From assembly GCF_013127955.1 (NCBI RefSeq), contig NZ_CP053435.1, positions 1,426,001-1,490,000 on the forward strand: a DNA stretch of 64,000 nt, in the 5' to 3' direction. Positions 44,447 through 53,395 of this stretch are shown here, piece after piece. Each line of letters begins with the position of its first letter. The first letter of the stretch is position 1. The position numbers were made by a program, and so were the translations under genes. The notes beneath the pieces were generated by a model. It was given only the letters and a program-made list of their open reading frames with translations, searched no databases and was not told where the DNA came from. The stretch is from Spirosoma taeanense. Its GTDB lineage: Bacteria > Bacteroidota > Bacteroidia > Cytophagales > Spirosomataceae.

Positions 44447-44824
44447 ATGTCTTTCACAAAACGTGTTAGAACGTTAAGTTTTGATTCACTATACCAATTG
44501 ATTGATCAGGCCCACCACGAAATCAACCGTCGACAGCAATTCATTGAACACGTGCCGGCGCTTCGGCTGCGCGACCTGCCGTTATCCGTAAGGGCCCGCG
44601 ACCTGCTATACCGCACGATTGCCGAGAAAAAGAAACTGGTGTACTGGCAGGACGCGGAAAAACTTAATCTAAGCGAAACCCTGAAGCTGCTGGTGGCCGA
44701 AGACTGGATGCAGATTCGCTACAAGAACGTAAAAGCCTACGACGAAATCCGGACGGCCTTCCATACCTACAAAGCACCACTCGAGCGCTATTATGGAAAC
44801 ATCGAGAGCAATGTAAGCGTATAA
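44447..44824 (+). CDS. Hypothetical protein, unknown function
   Basis: I do not recognise this 125-residue protein. It is basic and predicted to be mostly helical, with no signal peptide or membrane segment. The middle (LRLRDLPLSVRARDLLYRTIAEKKK) looks like a short helical repeat. Upstream lies an AT-rich stretch (44182-44446) unlike the surrounding coding DNA, with no exact -7 element. A very strong terminator follows 3 nt after the stop, so the gene is expressed as a single unit. It might be a lineage-specific regulator, but nothing in the sequence proves DNA binding. Confidence 0.75.
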   Translation: MSFTKRVRTLSFDSLYQLIDQAHHEINRRQQFIEHVPALRLRDLPLSVRARDLLYRTIAEKKKLVYWQDAEKLNLSETLKLLVAEDWMQIRYKNVKAYDEIRTAFHTYKAPLERYYGNIESNVSV

Positions 44825-44826
44825 AT

Positions 44827-44865
44827 GAAAACGGCCGGTTAGATTCATTCTAACCGGCCGTTTTC
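44827..44865. terminator. Bidirectional terminator shared with rplI
   Basis: A 17-bp perfect stem (GAAAACGGCCGGTTAGA) with a TTCAT loop. A and T runs on both sides serve the hypothetical gene (plus) and the ribosomal operon (minus). Confidence 0.92.
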
Positions 44866-44880
44866 AGAATAGGAAGAGGC

Positions 44881-45324
44881 TTACTCAGCCGCCACTACCT
44901 CAAATTTCACCTTGTGCTTCACGTCCTTGTGCAGGTCGAGCGAAGCCTCGTAAGTACCAAGGGTTTTTACGTCGTCAACCGTAATTTTCTTCCGGTCGAT
45001 GTCGAACCCTTTTTCGCGCAGCGCATCGGCTACCTGGGTGTTGGTAACGCGGCCAAAGATTTTGCCACTGTCGCCGGCTTTAGCCGGGATCGTCAGCGTC
45101 ATATCGCCGATACCGTCGGCAATAGCCTGGGCGTCGTTTTTTATTTTTTCGGCTTTGTGAGCCGCCTGACGGATGTTCTCAGCAACGATCTTTTTGTTTG
45201 AATCGGTTGCCATCATCGCATACCCCTGGGGGATCAGGTAATTGCGGCCGTAACCTGGCTTCACCGTTACGGTGTCGTTCTTGTAGCCCAGGCCAGCTAT
45301 ATCGGTTTTTAAAATGATTTCCAT
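44881..45324 (-). CDS. rplI: 50S ribosomal protein L9
   Basis: The 147-residue protein begins MEIILKTDIAGLGYKNDTV and contains the N-domain signature VKPGYGRNYLIPQGYAM. L9 binds 23S rRNA near the L1 stalk and limits frameshifting. The frame opens at a TTG eight codons earlier (45348), but the ATG at 45324 matches the family. The alanine- and lysine-rich linker and the C-terminal domain with GKIFGRVTNTQVADAL are complete. It is the last gene of rpsF-rpsR-rplI. Confidence 0.96.
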   Translation of the reverse strand: MEIILKTDIAGLGYKNDTVTVKPGYGRNYLIPQGYAMMATDSNKKIVAENIRQAAHKAEKIKNDAQAIADGIGDMTLTIPAKAGDSGKIFGRVTNTQVADALREKGFDIDRKKITVDDVKTLGTYEASLDLHKDVKHKVKFEVVAAE

Positions 45325-45407
45325 GTGTAAGTCGGCAGTGGTAAGCACTTGTCGCCAGCAGTGGTATTAAACCCGATCTACCGGCAGCAAGCCGCTATTG
45401 ACTAAAT

Positions 45408-45659
45408 TTATTTCAGTGAGTCGCCTACGTAAGGGAGAATGGCCAGGTGACGAGCACGCTTAACGGCCTGCGCTACTTTGCGCTGATTCTTCAGGCTCGT
45501 GCCCGTCAGACGACGGGGCAGAATTTTGCCTTGTTCGTTCAGCAGTTTCAGCAGGAAGTTGCCGTCTTTGTAGTCAATATATTTGATACCAGCTTTCTTA
45601 AAGCGGTCGTATTTTTTGCGGTTCTCGGTTTTCGAGACAGATTCGTTTTGCAGACTCAT
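45408..45659 (-). CDS. rpsR: 30S ribosomal protein S18
   Basis: The 83-residue protein has the S18 core: the central [39 protein letters not shown] and [13 protein letters not shown]18 pairs with S6 on the platform of the small subunit. The gene is 2 nt after the S6 stop, consistent with coupled translation. No priB or ssb gene is present between S6 and S18, unlike in enterobacteria and Firmicutes. Confidence 0.97.
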   Translation of the reverse strand: MSLQNESVSKTENRKKYDRFKKAGIKYIDYKDGNFLLKLLNEQGKILPRRLTGTSLKNQRKVAQAVKRARHLAILPYVGDSLK

Positions 45660-45661
45660 GA

Positions 45662-46036
45662 TTACTTGGCCTCCCCGGCGTTTTCGGTTTGTTTTTTCTT
45701 ACCCACTAAGCCATTACGCTTCCGATCGTTGTACGCAACAGCGTGCTTATCGAGCGAAACCGTCAGGTGACGGATGACGCGCTCATCGCGGAGATACTCG
45801 GTGTTGAGTTTCTCGATGATCGTGCCGGGAGCCTTAAACTCGAAGAGTTGATAGTAACCCGTGTTCTTGTGCTGGATTGGATAGGCCAGTTTGCGCAGGC
45901 CCATGTTTTCTTCGTGAACGAGTTCCGCCCCGTTATCGGTCAGCACTTTGCGGAACTTGTCAACGGCGTCCTTCATCTGAATATCAGATAAAACGGGAGT
46001 TAAAATGAACACCGTTTCGTAGTTATTGGGAAACAT
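45662..46036 (-). CDS. rpsF: 30S ribosomal protein S6
   Basis: The 124-residue protein begins [18 protein letters not shown] and contains the S6 signature YETVFI and [18 protein letters not shown]. It ends in a basic tail ([21 protein letters not shown]). A longer frame (to 46102) would run through the promoter at 46065-46095, so the ATG at 46036 is chosen. It is the first gene of the operon, driven by an exact Bacteroidota promoter. Confidence 0.96.
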   Translation of the reverse strand: MFPNNYETVFILTPVLSDIQMKDAVDKFRKVLTDNGAELVHEENMGLRKLAYPIQHKNTGYYQLFEFKAPGTIIEKLNTEYLRDERVIRHLTVSLDKHAVAYNDRKRNGLVGKKKQTENAGEAK

Positions 46037-46064
46037 TGTCTGTAATTTGTTTGAAATGAGGGCG

Positions 46065-46095
46065 CAAAGGTAAGAAAAAAAATGCACGGAGCAAA
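46065..46095 (-). promoter_or_regulatory. Promoter of the rpsF-rpsR-rplI operon
   Basis: On the minus strand TTTG (46092-46095), a 19-nt spacer, and TACCTTTG (46065-46072): both elements are exact. The predicted start lies near 46059. The -33 element sits in the loop of the upstream gene's terminator. Confidence 0.88.
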
Positions 46096-46147
46096 GAGTC
46101 AAGGAGGAAAATTCGCTTCCCCTGAACCCATTGCCCCGTGCATTTTT
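46078..46147 (-). terminator. Long-loop terminator of the coiled-coil gene, overlapping the rpsF promoter
   Basis: On the minus strand AAAAATGCACGG (46136-46147) pairs with CCGTGCATTTTT (46078-46089) across 46 nt. The stem runs into a T-tract inside the rpsF promoter spacer. The operon promoter is nested in the hairpin. Confidence 0.7.
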
Positions 46148-46163
46148 AGCGCGGTGTTTAACT

Positions 46164-47117
46164 TTATTTCACCGTAAACTCACCCTCACCAATCCGGAAG
46201 CCTTCGCAGTAAATTTCGATGGCGTAACGCCCCGGATTGAATCGCTGGGCGCCCCGTCCATAGATAAAGTCAATTTGTTGGCGGGTGTTGTCGAAGTTAA
46301 AACGTTGCATGGCCGTATAGATCATGCCCTGTCCATTATACGTGAACTCGCCCGAACCGGTGGCCATATCCGAAATAACGGCCCCGCTGGGGTCCAGAAT
46401 CCGTAGGAATAATTCCTTTTCGTTTTGCTGAGCCAGTCCATTGGGGGCCAGTCGTACGGACACTTTAATCTTGTCAATTCGTTTTGATTTATAGCTACCG
46501 CCATCGCGTTCCTTGCCGCGTGCATTGAGCGCCGTGACGACAACGTTCTCGGCCCGCAGAGCAGCGGCAATACTTACCTTTTCGCTTAGCTCCTGATTTT
46601 TGGCGGCTACCGCTACCACCGAGTCGCTGAGGGATTGTCGCTCGGCTTTAAGACCCGTATTTTCCTGAATGAGCGCTTCGTTCTGCTCCGTCAGCACGCC
46701 GTTTTCTTCTTTCAGCCGCGCAATCTCCTGATCTTTCTGAGCGAGCAGGGCCTGGTAGTTCCGGATTTTCTGTTCGAACTTTCGGTTGTCGAACGAATTG
46801 ACGTTACGCAGTTCCCGTTTGTCTTTCTCTAGTTGTTCCTTCGCTTTCAGCAGGGCATCCACGTTCCCGCCCAGTTGCTGAATCTCCGCAATCTTGGCAT
46901 CCAACTGTGACGAAATTGAGTCAAGTTTGGTTTTGGTCGTAAGAACTTCTTCGGTTTTGGCGGCAATGGTGGCGTCTTTGGTTTTGTTGTCCTGCCGTTC
47001 CTGATACCAGAAATAAAGCAGGAGTACATTCAGGGCGGCCAGAACCAATAGCGCAGCCAGGAGGTAGCTACGACTATTGTTTCGGGTTTGAGGTCGGGGT
47101 TCCATTGGATTTGTCAT
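46164..47117 (-). CDS. Membrane-anchored coiled-coil protein, unknown function
   Basis: The 317-residue protein has a short basic N-terminus and a single transmembrane segment (about residues 18-37, [20 protein letters not shown]). A long heptad-rich coiled coil runs from about 40 to 190, including two EEN/EQNEAL-type stretches. A compact beta-rich C-terminal domain ends in [20 protein letters not shown]. The orientation suggests that the C-terminal part is exported to the periplasm. I do not recognise a named family, though similar proteins are common in Cytophagales. An alternative ATG at 47105 would remove four residues. Confidence 0.82.
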   Translation of the reverse strand: MTNPMEPRPQTRNNSRSYLLAALLVLAALNVLLLYFWYQERQDNKTKDATIAAKTEEVLTTKTKLDSISSQLDAKIAEIQQLGGNVDALLKAKEQLEKDKRELRNVNSFDNRKFEQKIRNYQALLAQKDQEIARLKEENGVLTEQNEALIQENTGLKAERQSLSDSVVAVAAKNQELSEKVSIAAALRAENVVVTALNARGKERDGGSYKSKRIDKIKVSVRLAPNGLAQQNEKELFLRILDPSGAVISDMATGSGEFTYNGQGMIYTAMQRFNFDNTRQQIDFIYGRGAQRFNPGRYAIEIYCEGFRIGEGEFTVK

Positions 47118-47242
47118 TTGAACAAACGGGTTGATGGCTGAATCCTTAGCAAAACTAACCTGACCGAAGGTTTATTGCCTTCTTTGCGCAGTTTTGGCTT
47201 ATTCCGGCCAAAAACTACGCGTTTCCGCTTAGTTCTCAAATC

Positions 47243-47250
47243 TATCTTTG
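47243..47250 (+). promoter_or_regulatory. -7 element of yggS
   Basis: TATCTTTG is an exact -7 match 46 nt before the ATG. A possible TTTC at -33 is only a partial match. Confidence 0.5.
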
Positions 47251-47296
47251 CACAATATTCATAAACGGCCCGTATTGGGCTGCCAGTTACACGCCT

Positions 47297-47956
47297 ATGA
47301 TTGCCGAAGCTATACGTCAGATTGAAACGGAACTGCAGGGAAAAGCCAGGCTGGTGGCCGTCACGAAAACGAAGCCCGTTAACCTGCTTCGGGAGGCATA
47401 CGACGCTGGATGCCGGCGTTTTGGAGAGAACAAAGTGCAGGAAATGGCCGACAAACAGCCGCAGCTTCCTGCTGATGTGGAGTGGCACCTGATTGGGCAT
47501 CTGCAAACGAACAAGGTCAAATACATGGCGCCCTTCGTGGCTGTGATTCATTCGGTCGATAGCCTGAAATTATTGCAGGAGATCGATAAACAAGCCAGGA
47601 AGCATAATCGCGTGATTGACTGTTTGCTGCAGATTTACATCGCGGACGAAGAAACAAAGTTTGGCTTGCTGCCCGAAGAAGCGGAAACCCTGCTCAACGC
47701 GCCCGAACTGAACGATTTGATCCATATCCGGATTGTCGGATTAATGGGGTTAGCCACCAACACTGATGACCAGCAGCAGGTTCGGCAGGAGTTTCGTGGG
47801 TTGAAGCAACTGTACGACCGACTGTCGGCTGTCCAGCGGCCAAACGTTGCTTTTCGGGAGCTGTCGATGGGCATGAGTGGCGACTACCTGATTGCGGTTG
47901 AGGAAGGCAGTACGCTGGTACGGGTGGGGAGTGCTATTTTTGGCGCAAGAAACTAA
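47297..47956 (+). CDS. yggS: YggS/PROSC family PLP homeostasis protein
   Basis: YggS-type proteins are single-domain alanine-racemase-fold proteins that bind pyridoxal phosphate and keep PLP levels balanced. The 219-residue sequence has the PLP lysine in VAVTKTKP near residue 25. WHLIGHLQTNKVKY, the GLMGLATNTDD strand, the phosphate-binding RELSMGMSGDY and the ending RVGSAIFGAR are also present. It is in one run with DUF423 (47 nt downstream). Confidence 0.93.
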   Translation: MIAEAIRQIETELQGKARLVAVTKTKPVNLLREAYDAGCRRFGENKVQEMADKQPQLPADVEWHLIGHLQTNKVKYMAPFVAVIHSVDSLKLLQEIDKQARKHNRVIDCLLQIYIADEETKFGLLPEEAETLLNAPELNDLIHIRIVGLMGLATNTDDQQQVRQEFRGLKQLYDRLSAVQRPNVAFRELSMGMSGDYLIAVEEGSTLVRVGSAIFGARN

Positions 47957-48003
47957 TCTGAAAGGAGGTTCCTGCGGATAACGGCGGACCTCGATAAACA
48001 TCT

Positions 48004-48381
48004 ATGAAATTTTTTATTCAATCCGGGGCCCTGCTGGGTCTGCTTGGGGTTGCCCTGGGTGCGTTTGGCGCTCATGCGCTGCGGGCTTCATTGACGGCCT
48101 CCGGTCGGCTCGATACGTTCGAAACGGCGGTTAAGTATCAGTTTTATCATGCGCTGGCTTTGGTGCTGGTGGGTGTATTAATGCAGCAGTTCGGCAGCAA
48201 TCCGGCTATCATCAAATTACTGAACTGGTCGGGCTACGCGTTTCTGGGGGGAGTGCTTATCTTCTCCGGCTCTCTATACGTGCTGTGCCTGACGGGCGTT
48301 ACGTGGTTAGGGGCCATTACGCCTATCGGAGGACTGGCCATGATTGCAGGCTGGGCTCTACTGTTCTGGGCGTTTTTGTAA
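48004..48381 (+). CDS. DUF423 family membrane protein
   Basis: This 125-residue membrane protein has four hydrophobic helices. It carries the DUF423 N-terminal signature (LLGVALGAFGAHAL, then TFETAVKYQFYHALAL) and the later LIFSGSLYVLCLTG. The biochemical role of the family is unknown. It follows yggS closely with no terminator. The 120-nt gap to prfC contains GA-rich and CT-rich stretches. Confidence 0.9.
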   Translation: MKFFIQSGALLGLLGVALGAFGAHALRASLTASGRLDTFETAVKYQFYHALALVLVGVLMQQFGSNPAIIKLLNWSGYAFLGGVLIFSGSLYVLCLTGVTWLGAITPIGGLAMIAGWALLFWAFL

Positions 48382-48476
48382 TCGCATAGAGGGATAGGGC
48401 AGAGGGCTAAGCGTTTATCGTTTTCTTCCCTGACTCAAACCTATGCCCTGTGCTCTGAACCCTGCGCTTTTTTTCT

Positions 48477-48484
48477 TACCTTTG
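48477..48484 (+). promoter_or_regulatory. -7 element of prfC
   Basis: TACCTTTG is an exact -7 match 20 nt before the ATG. No clear -33 TTTG is visible in the T-rich stretch upstream. Confidence 0.55.
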
Positions 48485-48503
48485 TATTCTGATTCTGAGA
48501 ATA

Positions 48504-50099
48504 ATGCAAACCAATATACAGGCTGAAACCGCTCGTCGGCGGACGTTCGCCATCATTAGTCACCCTGACGCCGGAAAGACGACCCTGACCGAAAAATTGC
48601 TGCTTTTTGGCGGGGCCATTCAAACCGCCGGTGCTGTTAAGTCCAATAAAATTAAGAAGTCGGCTACGTCCGATTTCATGGAGATTGAAAAGCAGCGCGG
48701 TATCTCGGTCGCTACGTCGGTGATGACTTTCGAGTACGATAACCTCAAGATCAATATCCTCGATACACCTGGTCATAAAGACTTTGCGGAGGATACGTAT
48801 CGGACGCTGACGGCGGTGGACAGTGTTATACTGGTTATTGATTGCGTCAAAGGCGTAGAGGAACAAACCGAGCGACTGATGGAGGTCTGCCGGATGCGCG
48901 ATACGCCGGTGATTATCTTTATCAATAAACTCGACCGCGAAGGCCGCAACCCGTTCGATTTGCTCGATGAACTGGAGGAGAAGCTGAATATTCGCGTTCG
49001 CCCCATGACGTGGCCCGTCAATATGGGCTCCAATTTTAAGGGTGTTTACAGCCTGATCGAGAAAAAGTTATATTTCTTCAAAGTCAACAAAACGAAGGTT
49101 GAGGACGACGTCTTACCCATTGAACTGGCCGATAGTTTACTCGACCAGAAAGTTGGCGAACGCGATGCGGCTCAGCTACGCGAGGACGTCGAATTAATTG
49201 AAGGCGTGTATGACCCCTTCGAACGGCAGGCTTATCTGGATGGTAAGCTGGCGCCGGTATTCTTTGGCTCGGCGGTCAACAACTTTGGTGTAAAGGAACT
49301 GCTGGAAGGCTTCTGCGACATATCGCCGGAGCCTATTGCCCGGCCGACTGATAAGCGGGAGGTTTTGCCTGGTGAAAAGAATTTCAGCGGGTTCGTCTTT
49401 AAAATTCACGCGAACCTCGACCCGCGTCACCGCGACCGGATTGCGTTTCTACGTGTTTGTTCGGGCGTTTTCGAGCGCGGGAAATTCTATCATCATACTC
49501 GTCTGGACAAGAACGTGCGCTTTGCGTCGCCGTTCAGCTTTATGGCCGATAGCAAAAGCGTAGTGGAAGAAGGCTTTCCCGGCGACGTAGTGGGCCTGTA
49601 TGATACTGGTACGTTCAAGATTGGCGATACGCTGACGGAAGGAGAGGAACTACAGTTTCAGGGCATTCCAAGTTTTTCGCCCGAGATTTTCAAGGAGCTT
49701 GTTAACCTCGATCCTATGAAGTCGAAACAGCTGGATAAGGGAATCCAGCAGTTGACCGATGAAGGTGTCGCGCAGTTATTTAATCTTGAGCTTGGCAATC
49801 GTAAGATTGTTGGCACTGTGGGCGAACTGCAGTTTGAGGTTATCCAGTACCGTCTGGAGAACGAATACGGCGCCAAATGCCGCTGGGTACCTTTGAATTA
49901 CACCAAAGCCTGCTGGATAACCTCCGACAACCCCACTAAGCTGGCTGAGTTTATCCGGCTCAAAGGCAACCAGATTGCTTACGATAAGGACCAGAATCCG
50001 GTTTTTCTGGCTGAGTCGGACTGGATGCTCCGAATGAACCAGCAGAACAACCCCGATATTCAGTTCCACCTTACGTCGGAGTTTAAGGTAGCTGCTTAA
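48504..50099 (+). CDS. prfC: Peptide chain release factor 3
   Basis: RF3 is a translational GTPase that recycles RF1/RF2. The 531-residue protein has the G1 loop [15 protein letters not shown], the G2 region [16 protein letters not shown]3 DTPGHKDF and G4 NKLDREGR. The C-terminal part has the RF3-type segments [20 protein letters not shown] and CRWVPLNY. This separates it from EF-G, which is about 700 residues. It has its own promoter upstream and no visible terminator. Confidence 0.96.
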   Translation: MQTNIQAETARRRTFAIISHPDAGKTTLTEKLLLFGGAIQTAGAVKSNKIKKSATSDFMEIEKQRGISVATSVMTFEYDNLKINILDTPGHKDFAEDTYRTLTAVDSVILVIDCVKGVEEQTERLMEVCRMRDTPVIIFINKLDREGRNPFDLLDELEEKLNIRVRPMTWPVNMGSNFKGVYSLIEKKLYFFKVNKTKVEDDVLPIELADSLLDQKVGERDAAQLREDVELIEGVYDPFERQAYLDGKLAPVFFGSAVNNFGVKELLEGFCDISPEPIARPTDKREVLPGEKNFSGFVFKIHANLDPRHRDRIAFLRVCSGVFERGKFYHHTRLDKNVRFASPFSFMADSKSVVEEGFPGDVVGLYDTGTFKIGDTLTEGEELQFQGIPSFSPEIFKELVNLDPMKSKQLDKGIQQLTDEGVAQLFNLELGNRKIVGTVGELQFEVIQYRLENEYGAKCRWVPLNYTKACWITSDNPTKLAEFIRLKGNQIAYDKDQNPVFLAESDWMLRMNQQNNPDIQFHLTSEFKVAA

Positions 50100-50194
50100 G
50101 CAGTCCCGCTGACTTATTTTATTGGCTTTCTGTAAACTACTGCAGTTGAGTAGAGTTATGTGTTTGTAAATAGACACATAACCACTCAACGCAT

Positions 50195-50632
50195 ATGAAA
50201 ACCATTCTTGCCACTTTTGCCATTGCCTGTCTGGCGGTTGGTTCGGCTGCGGCTCAGCAAAGCAACAACCTGGGCAGCCATGCAGCAAGCACAACGTCTA
50301 CCGGCACCATCGGGAGCGGTACAAATCTGGAACAGAACAGTGCCGGTTCGGTAACGTCGGGTAATGCCAGCAGTTCAGAGAACACGGGTACGACCAATGC
50401 GGCCAGGCCAACACAAAAGACTAATCCGCGCAACGGTACCAAAGCATCGGCGGGCCTTAATAATACGCTGGAGCAGAATAGCGCCGGTACGGTTACGGCG
50501 GGGGCTGTTGAAAGTGGCACTCCAATGACAACCACTACCGACGCCCGCAGTAGCACGATGACCAGTGCTCCAAAGACCAAGGCGAGAACAAAGCGGAGTG
50601 AGCTGGTTAATCTGAAGCCCAACAAGCCCTGA
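50195..50632 (+). CDS. Small secreted repeat protein, unknown function
   Basis: The 145-residue protein begins with a clear signal peptide (MKTILATFAIACLAVGSAAA, cleavage before QQSNN). The mature part is low in hydrophobics and rich in Ser, Thr, Asn, Ala and Gly. It contains a repeat, TNLEQNSAGSVTSGNASS near residue 46 and NTLEQNSAGTVTAGAVES near residue 90, joined by a TQKTNPRNGTKAS linker. It has no Cys and ends in a basic stretch, so it is probably periplasmic or extracellular and disordered. No family recognised. It is followed 47 nt later by another small secreted protein gene. Confidence 0.72.
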   Translation: MKTILATFAIACLAVGSAAAQQSNNLGSHAASTTSTGTIGSGTNLEQNSAGSVTSGNASSSENTGTTNAARPTQKTNPRNGTKASAGLNNTLEQNSAGTVTAGAVESGTPMTTTTDARSSTMTSAPKTKARTKRSELVNLKPNKP

Positions 50633-50679
50633 ACTCCTGACTAATCCTTCGCTGGTAAAGCTAATCTCATTATTTTGTT

Positions 50680-50958
50680 ATGAAAACATTCCTGGTAATT
50701 ACCCTGATGGCCTTCCTGCCAGCCATGGCGTTTGCCCAGCGCGAAAGTGTTAAGAGCAGCAACAAATACAATAGCGCGGCCCTGCGGGTCAGTGATAAGA
50801 AAAAGCAGGCGGCCACGTCTGAGAAATTCAATGGGCAGAAGCCAGACGCACCAGCGAAGTCCAGACCTAACAGCGATAAGACCAAACCACGTGTGCAGGG
50901 AGCCACTGAGTCCGGTAACCGGGTAAAGAATCCAAAAACGAACTCCGGAAATTTGTAA
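50680..50958 (+). CDS. Small secreted basic protein, unknown function
   Basis: The 92-residue protein has a signal peptide (MKTFLVITLMAFLPAMAFAQ, cleavage near AFA). The mature part is hydrophilic, rich in Lys, Ser, Asn and Pro, with no cysteine and no predicted fold. The leader resembles that of the gene immediately upstream, and both are small, exported and disordered, so they may form a functional pair. The gene ends 9 nt before an exceptionally long perfect hairpin. No homologue recognised. Confidence 0.68.
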   Translation: MKTFLVITLMAFLPAMAFAQRESVKSSNKYNSAALRVSDKKKQAATSEKFNGQKPDAPAKSRPNSDKTKPRVQGATESGNRVKNPKTNSGNL

Positions 50959-50967
50959 GATCCTGGA

Positions 50968-51020
50968 GTTGAAGCCATCAAAAGCCACCGAACGGTTCGG
51001 TGGCTTTTGATGGCTTCAAC
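50968..51020. repeat. 26-bp perfect inverted repeat after the small secreted genes
   Basis: A 26-nt arm (50968-50993) is followed, after a single G, by its exact complement (50995-51020). No T-tract follows on either strand, so the structure may stabilise or process mRNA rather than terminate cleanly. It lies between convergent genes. Key core is AAAAGCCACCGAAC. Confidence 0.75.
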
Positions 51021-51212
51021 GTTTAGTGTTGACGAGGTGTCTGCTTATTAACAGTCATCTATTTCCCACGCTACAATCAGAAAATGGCTTACGTCGTAAT
51101 CGCTACCACAGCAGTGAAGCCAACAAAGACAAGCGTGATAGAAGAGAGAAATTTTCAACGATCCGGCCAGCGGTAGCTAAACTCGTATTTCAACAAAAGA
51201 GCCAGGGGCAAG

Positions 51213-52646
51213 CTAGCTTTTGCTGGTATTGATGCTGGTTTCAGGATTGGTAATTTCTTCGGTAGTACGTCCTGCGGATATAAGTGAAGGCCTGTGCCGT
51301 TGGGTAGGCAGGGTAATTCGAAATGTAGTGCCTACACCTACTGCTGATTCGACCGCTATCTGCCCTTGATGCAGTTCAATAATACGGTGGGTCAGCGCCA
51401 GGCCAATCCCGTGGCCGTGAATGGTCATTGTATGTTGAGAACGATAGAAGGGGTCGAAAATATGTGACAGGTCATTGGCCGATATGCCATAACCCTGATC
51501 ACTGATAGTCAGATGGATACGGCTGCGCTCAAACGCAATACGCACCGATACCCGTTCATCGGAAGAATACTTGCAGCCGTTTTCCATCAGGTTCTGCAAA
51601 GCAGTCTGCAGGAGCGATTCATCACCAACGATCACTAAATCTTCTTCCTGATTGGGTAGGTTGTCAAAATCAATATCAATATGGTACTCCGGCTTTTTAA
51701 GCAGGAGCTGATCATGCGCCTGCCAGAGTAGTTCATCAACCCGTACCGGTTGGTAATGCAGAGTCGTTGCATCGGAGTTGGCCCGGGCCAGATCGAGGAG
51801 CCCATTGACGAGCCGGATCATATTTTTAACTTCATCCAGGAGGCTTTCCAGCGTGGCTTCATACTCGTCTGGCGATCGGGCCTGGAGCAGGGTTACTTCA
51901 ATCTGGCCCATCATCACCGTTAGGGGCGTCCGTAGCTCATGCGATGCATGGGACACAAAGCTTTTCTGGGCAACAAAAGCTTCTTCAAGTCGGCTGAGGA
52001 GGGCATTGAACGTTCGGGCCAGATCGGCAATTTCGTCGCGCTGACGCCCAACCCGCAGCCGTTCATGGATATTCGTAGCTGAGATCGCATTCGCCTGACC
52101 GATCAGTTCACTGACAGGACGTAACGCATCCGTTGCGAACAGGTATCCGGCGAGACCCACGATGACCAGGCACAGCAGCCAGCCAAAAAAGAGAATCTGA
52201 CGTAGGTGGTTAAGCTTGGTAAAACCGTATTGATCATTGCCGGACGCAACAATAATCAATACTTCTTTTCGGGCGTTGAGATAGCGAACGACGGCAGCTT
52301 CCAGGTTATCGATCCGAACGTACTGCGGCTGGCCCTCCTTTACACTACGGAGCAGGCCGGGCGAAATAGGAAATCGTGTTCGTTGATTGCCCTGCGTATA
52401 GAGCACATTACCCTGCTCATTATAAACCGTCACCTGCTGGGCGGTGATCGCCGGTAAGTCGCCCTGTGGAAATTCGCCTACGTCTTCGCGAAGCCGGACG
52501 GTCGTTGTCGCCTTTTCACGAAGTCGTTTAAAGAATTCCTGTTCCCGAAACTGGTTGTAGAGATAATACACCGACACTGAAAATAGCAGCAGAATCGAGG
52601 CTACCAGTAGCACGAAAAGCAGCGTCAGGCGGGTGCGAATGTTCAT
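51213..52646 (-). CDS. Sensor histidine kinase with HAMP domain
   Basis: The 477-residue membrane kinase has a first transmembrane segment at about residues 6-26, a periplasmic sensor region, a second segment ending near LVIVGLAGYLFA, and a HAMP linker. The H-box is SHASHELRTPL (phospho-acceptor His near residue 245), then an N-box with NLMENGCKYS and G-boxes SDQGYGIS and GHGIGLAL. It follows the response regulator gene by 71 nt, forming a two-component pair. The layout is CusS-like. The ATG at 52646 (MNIRTRLTLL) is preferred over a TTG at 52667. Confidence 0.92.
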   Translation of the reverse strand: MNIRTRLTLLFVLLVASILLLFSVSVYYLYNQFREQEFFKRLREKATTTVRLREDVGEFPQGDLPAITAQQVTVYNEQGNVLYTQGNQRTRFPISPGLLRSVKEGQPQYVRIDNLEAAVVRYLNARKEVLIIVASGNDQYGFTKLNHLRQILFFGWLLCLVIVGLAGYLFATDALRPVSELIGQANAISATNIHERLRVGRQRDEIADLARTFNALLSRLEEAFVAQKSFVSHASHELRTPLTVMMGQIEVTLLQARSPDEYEATLESLLDEVKNMIRLVNGLLDLARANSDATTLHYQPVRVDELLWQAHDQLLLKKPEYHIDIDFDNLPNQEEDLVIVGDESLLQTALQNLMENGCKYSSDERVSVRIAFERSRIHLTISDQGYGISANDLSHIFDPFYRSQHTMTIHGHGIGLALTHRIIELHQGQIAVESAVGVGTTFRITLPTQRHRPSLISAGRTTEEITNPETSINTSKS

Positions 52647-52717
52647 AACGGAAAAGGGCTGAGCCAATAGAAAGGCCGAGAGGAGTCATCGCCGGATTCA
52701 AAATTTCCTGGTTTCTA

Positions 52718-53395
52718 TTATTCATCTTTCAGCATATACCCCATTCCAATAACGGTGTGAATGAGTTTATGCGGGAAATCCTTATCAACTTTTTTACGGA
52801 GAAAGTTGACGTACACATCAATAACGTTGGTGCCTGTATCGAAGTGGATATCCCAGACTTTCTCGGCAATGTCAACCCGCGAGACGACGCGGCCCCGGTT
52901 GCGCATGAGATAATCAAGCAGACCAAATTCCTTGGCCGTAAGTTCAATCCGCTTATTACCCCGACGAGCTACTTTTTCATTCAGATCGAGTTCGAGGTCG
53001 GCTACCTTCAGAACGTTAGCCTGCATACCGGCTTCGCTGCTGCGCTTGGTCAGGGCCCGCAGCCGGGCCATCAGTTCCCGAAATTCAAATGGCTTAACCA
53101 GGTAATCGTCGGCACCCGATTCAAAGCCCGTTAGTTTATCATCGACCGATCCCATTGCTGTCAGCATCAGTACCGGCGTTCTGACGTTTTCGTCGCGTAG
53201 ATACTGAACGACGTCAAATCCGTTCATTTTCGGCAGATTTACGTCCATGACAATAACGTCATAGGGATTGCTGAGCGCCATGTTACGCCCTACCTGCCCA
53301 TCGTAGGCGACGTCTACCTCGCAGGATTGCTCCTCTAATCCTTTTTTGACGAACGACGCCAGTTTTGGCTCGTCCTCGACTACCAGAATCTTCAT
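52718..53395 (-). CDS. OmpR/PhoB-family response regulator
   Basis: The 225-residue regulator has a receiver domain with acidic pair EDE, phospho-acceptor Asp in VIVMDVNLP, the Thr in MLTAMG and the Lys in YLVKPF. A winged-helix DNA-binding domain follows (GLLDYLMRNRGRVVSRVDIAEKVW and VIDVYVNFLRKKVDK). The receiver resembles CusR-type metal regulators. It is probably transcribed with the kinase from a -7 TAAATTTG (53439-53446 on the minus strand). It is divergent from the membrane-protein pair at 53731, so it may control that pair. Confidence 0.92.
   Translation of the reverse strand: MKILVVEDEPKLASFVKKGLEEQSCEVDVAYDGQVGRNMALSNPYDVIVMDVNLPKMNGFDVVQYLRDENVRTPVLMLTAMGSVDDKLTGFESGADDYLVKPFEFRELMARLRALTKRSSEAGMQANVLKVADLELDLNEKVARRGNKRIELTAKEFGLLDYLMRNRGRVVSRVDIAEKVWDIHFDTGTNVIDVYVNFLRKKVDKDFPHKLIHTVIGMGYMLKDE

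Noticed and set aside
48382-48480. GA-rich then CT-rich stretch between DUF423 and prfC as a possible structured RNA
   Set aside because: Partial complementarity only, with no clean stem; composition and the prfC promoter explain it as well.
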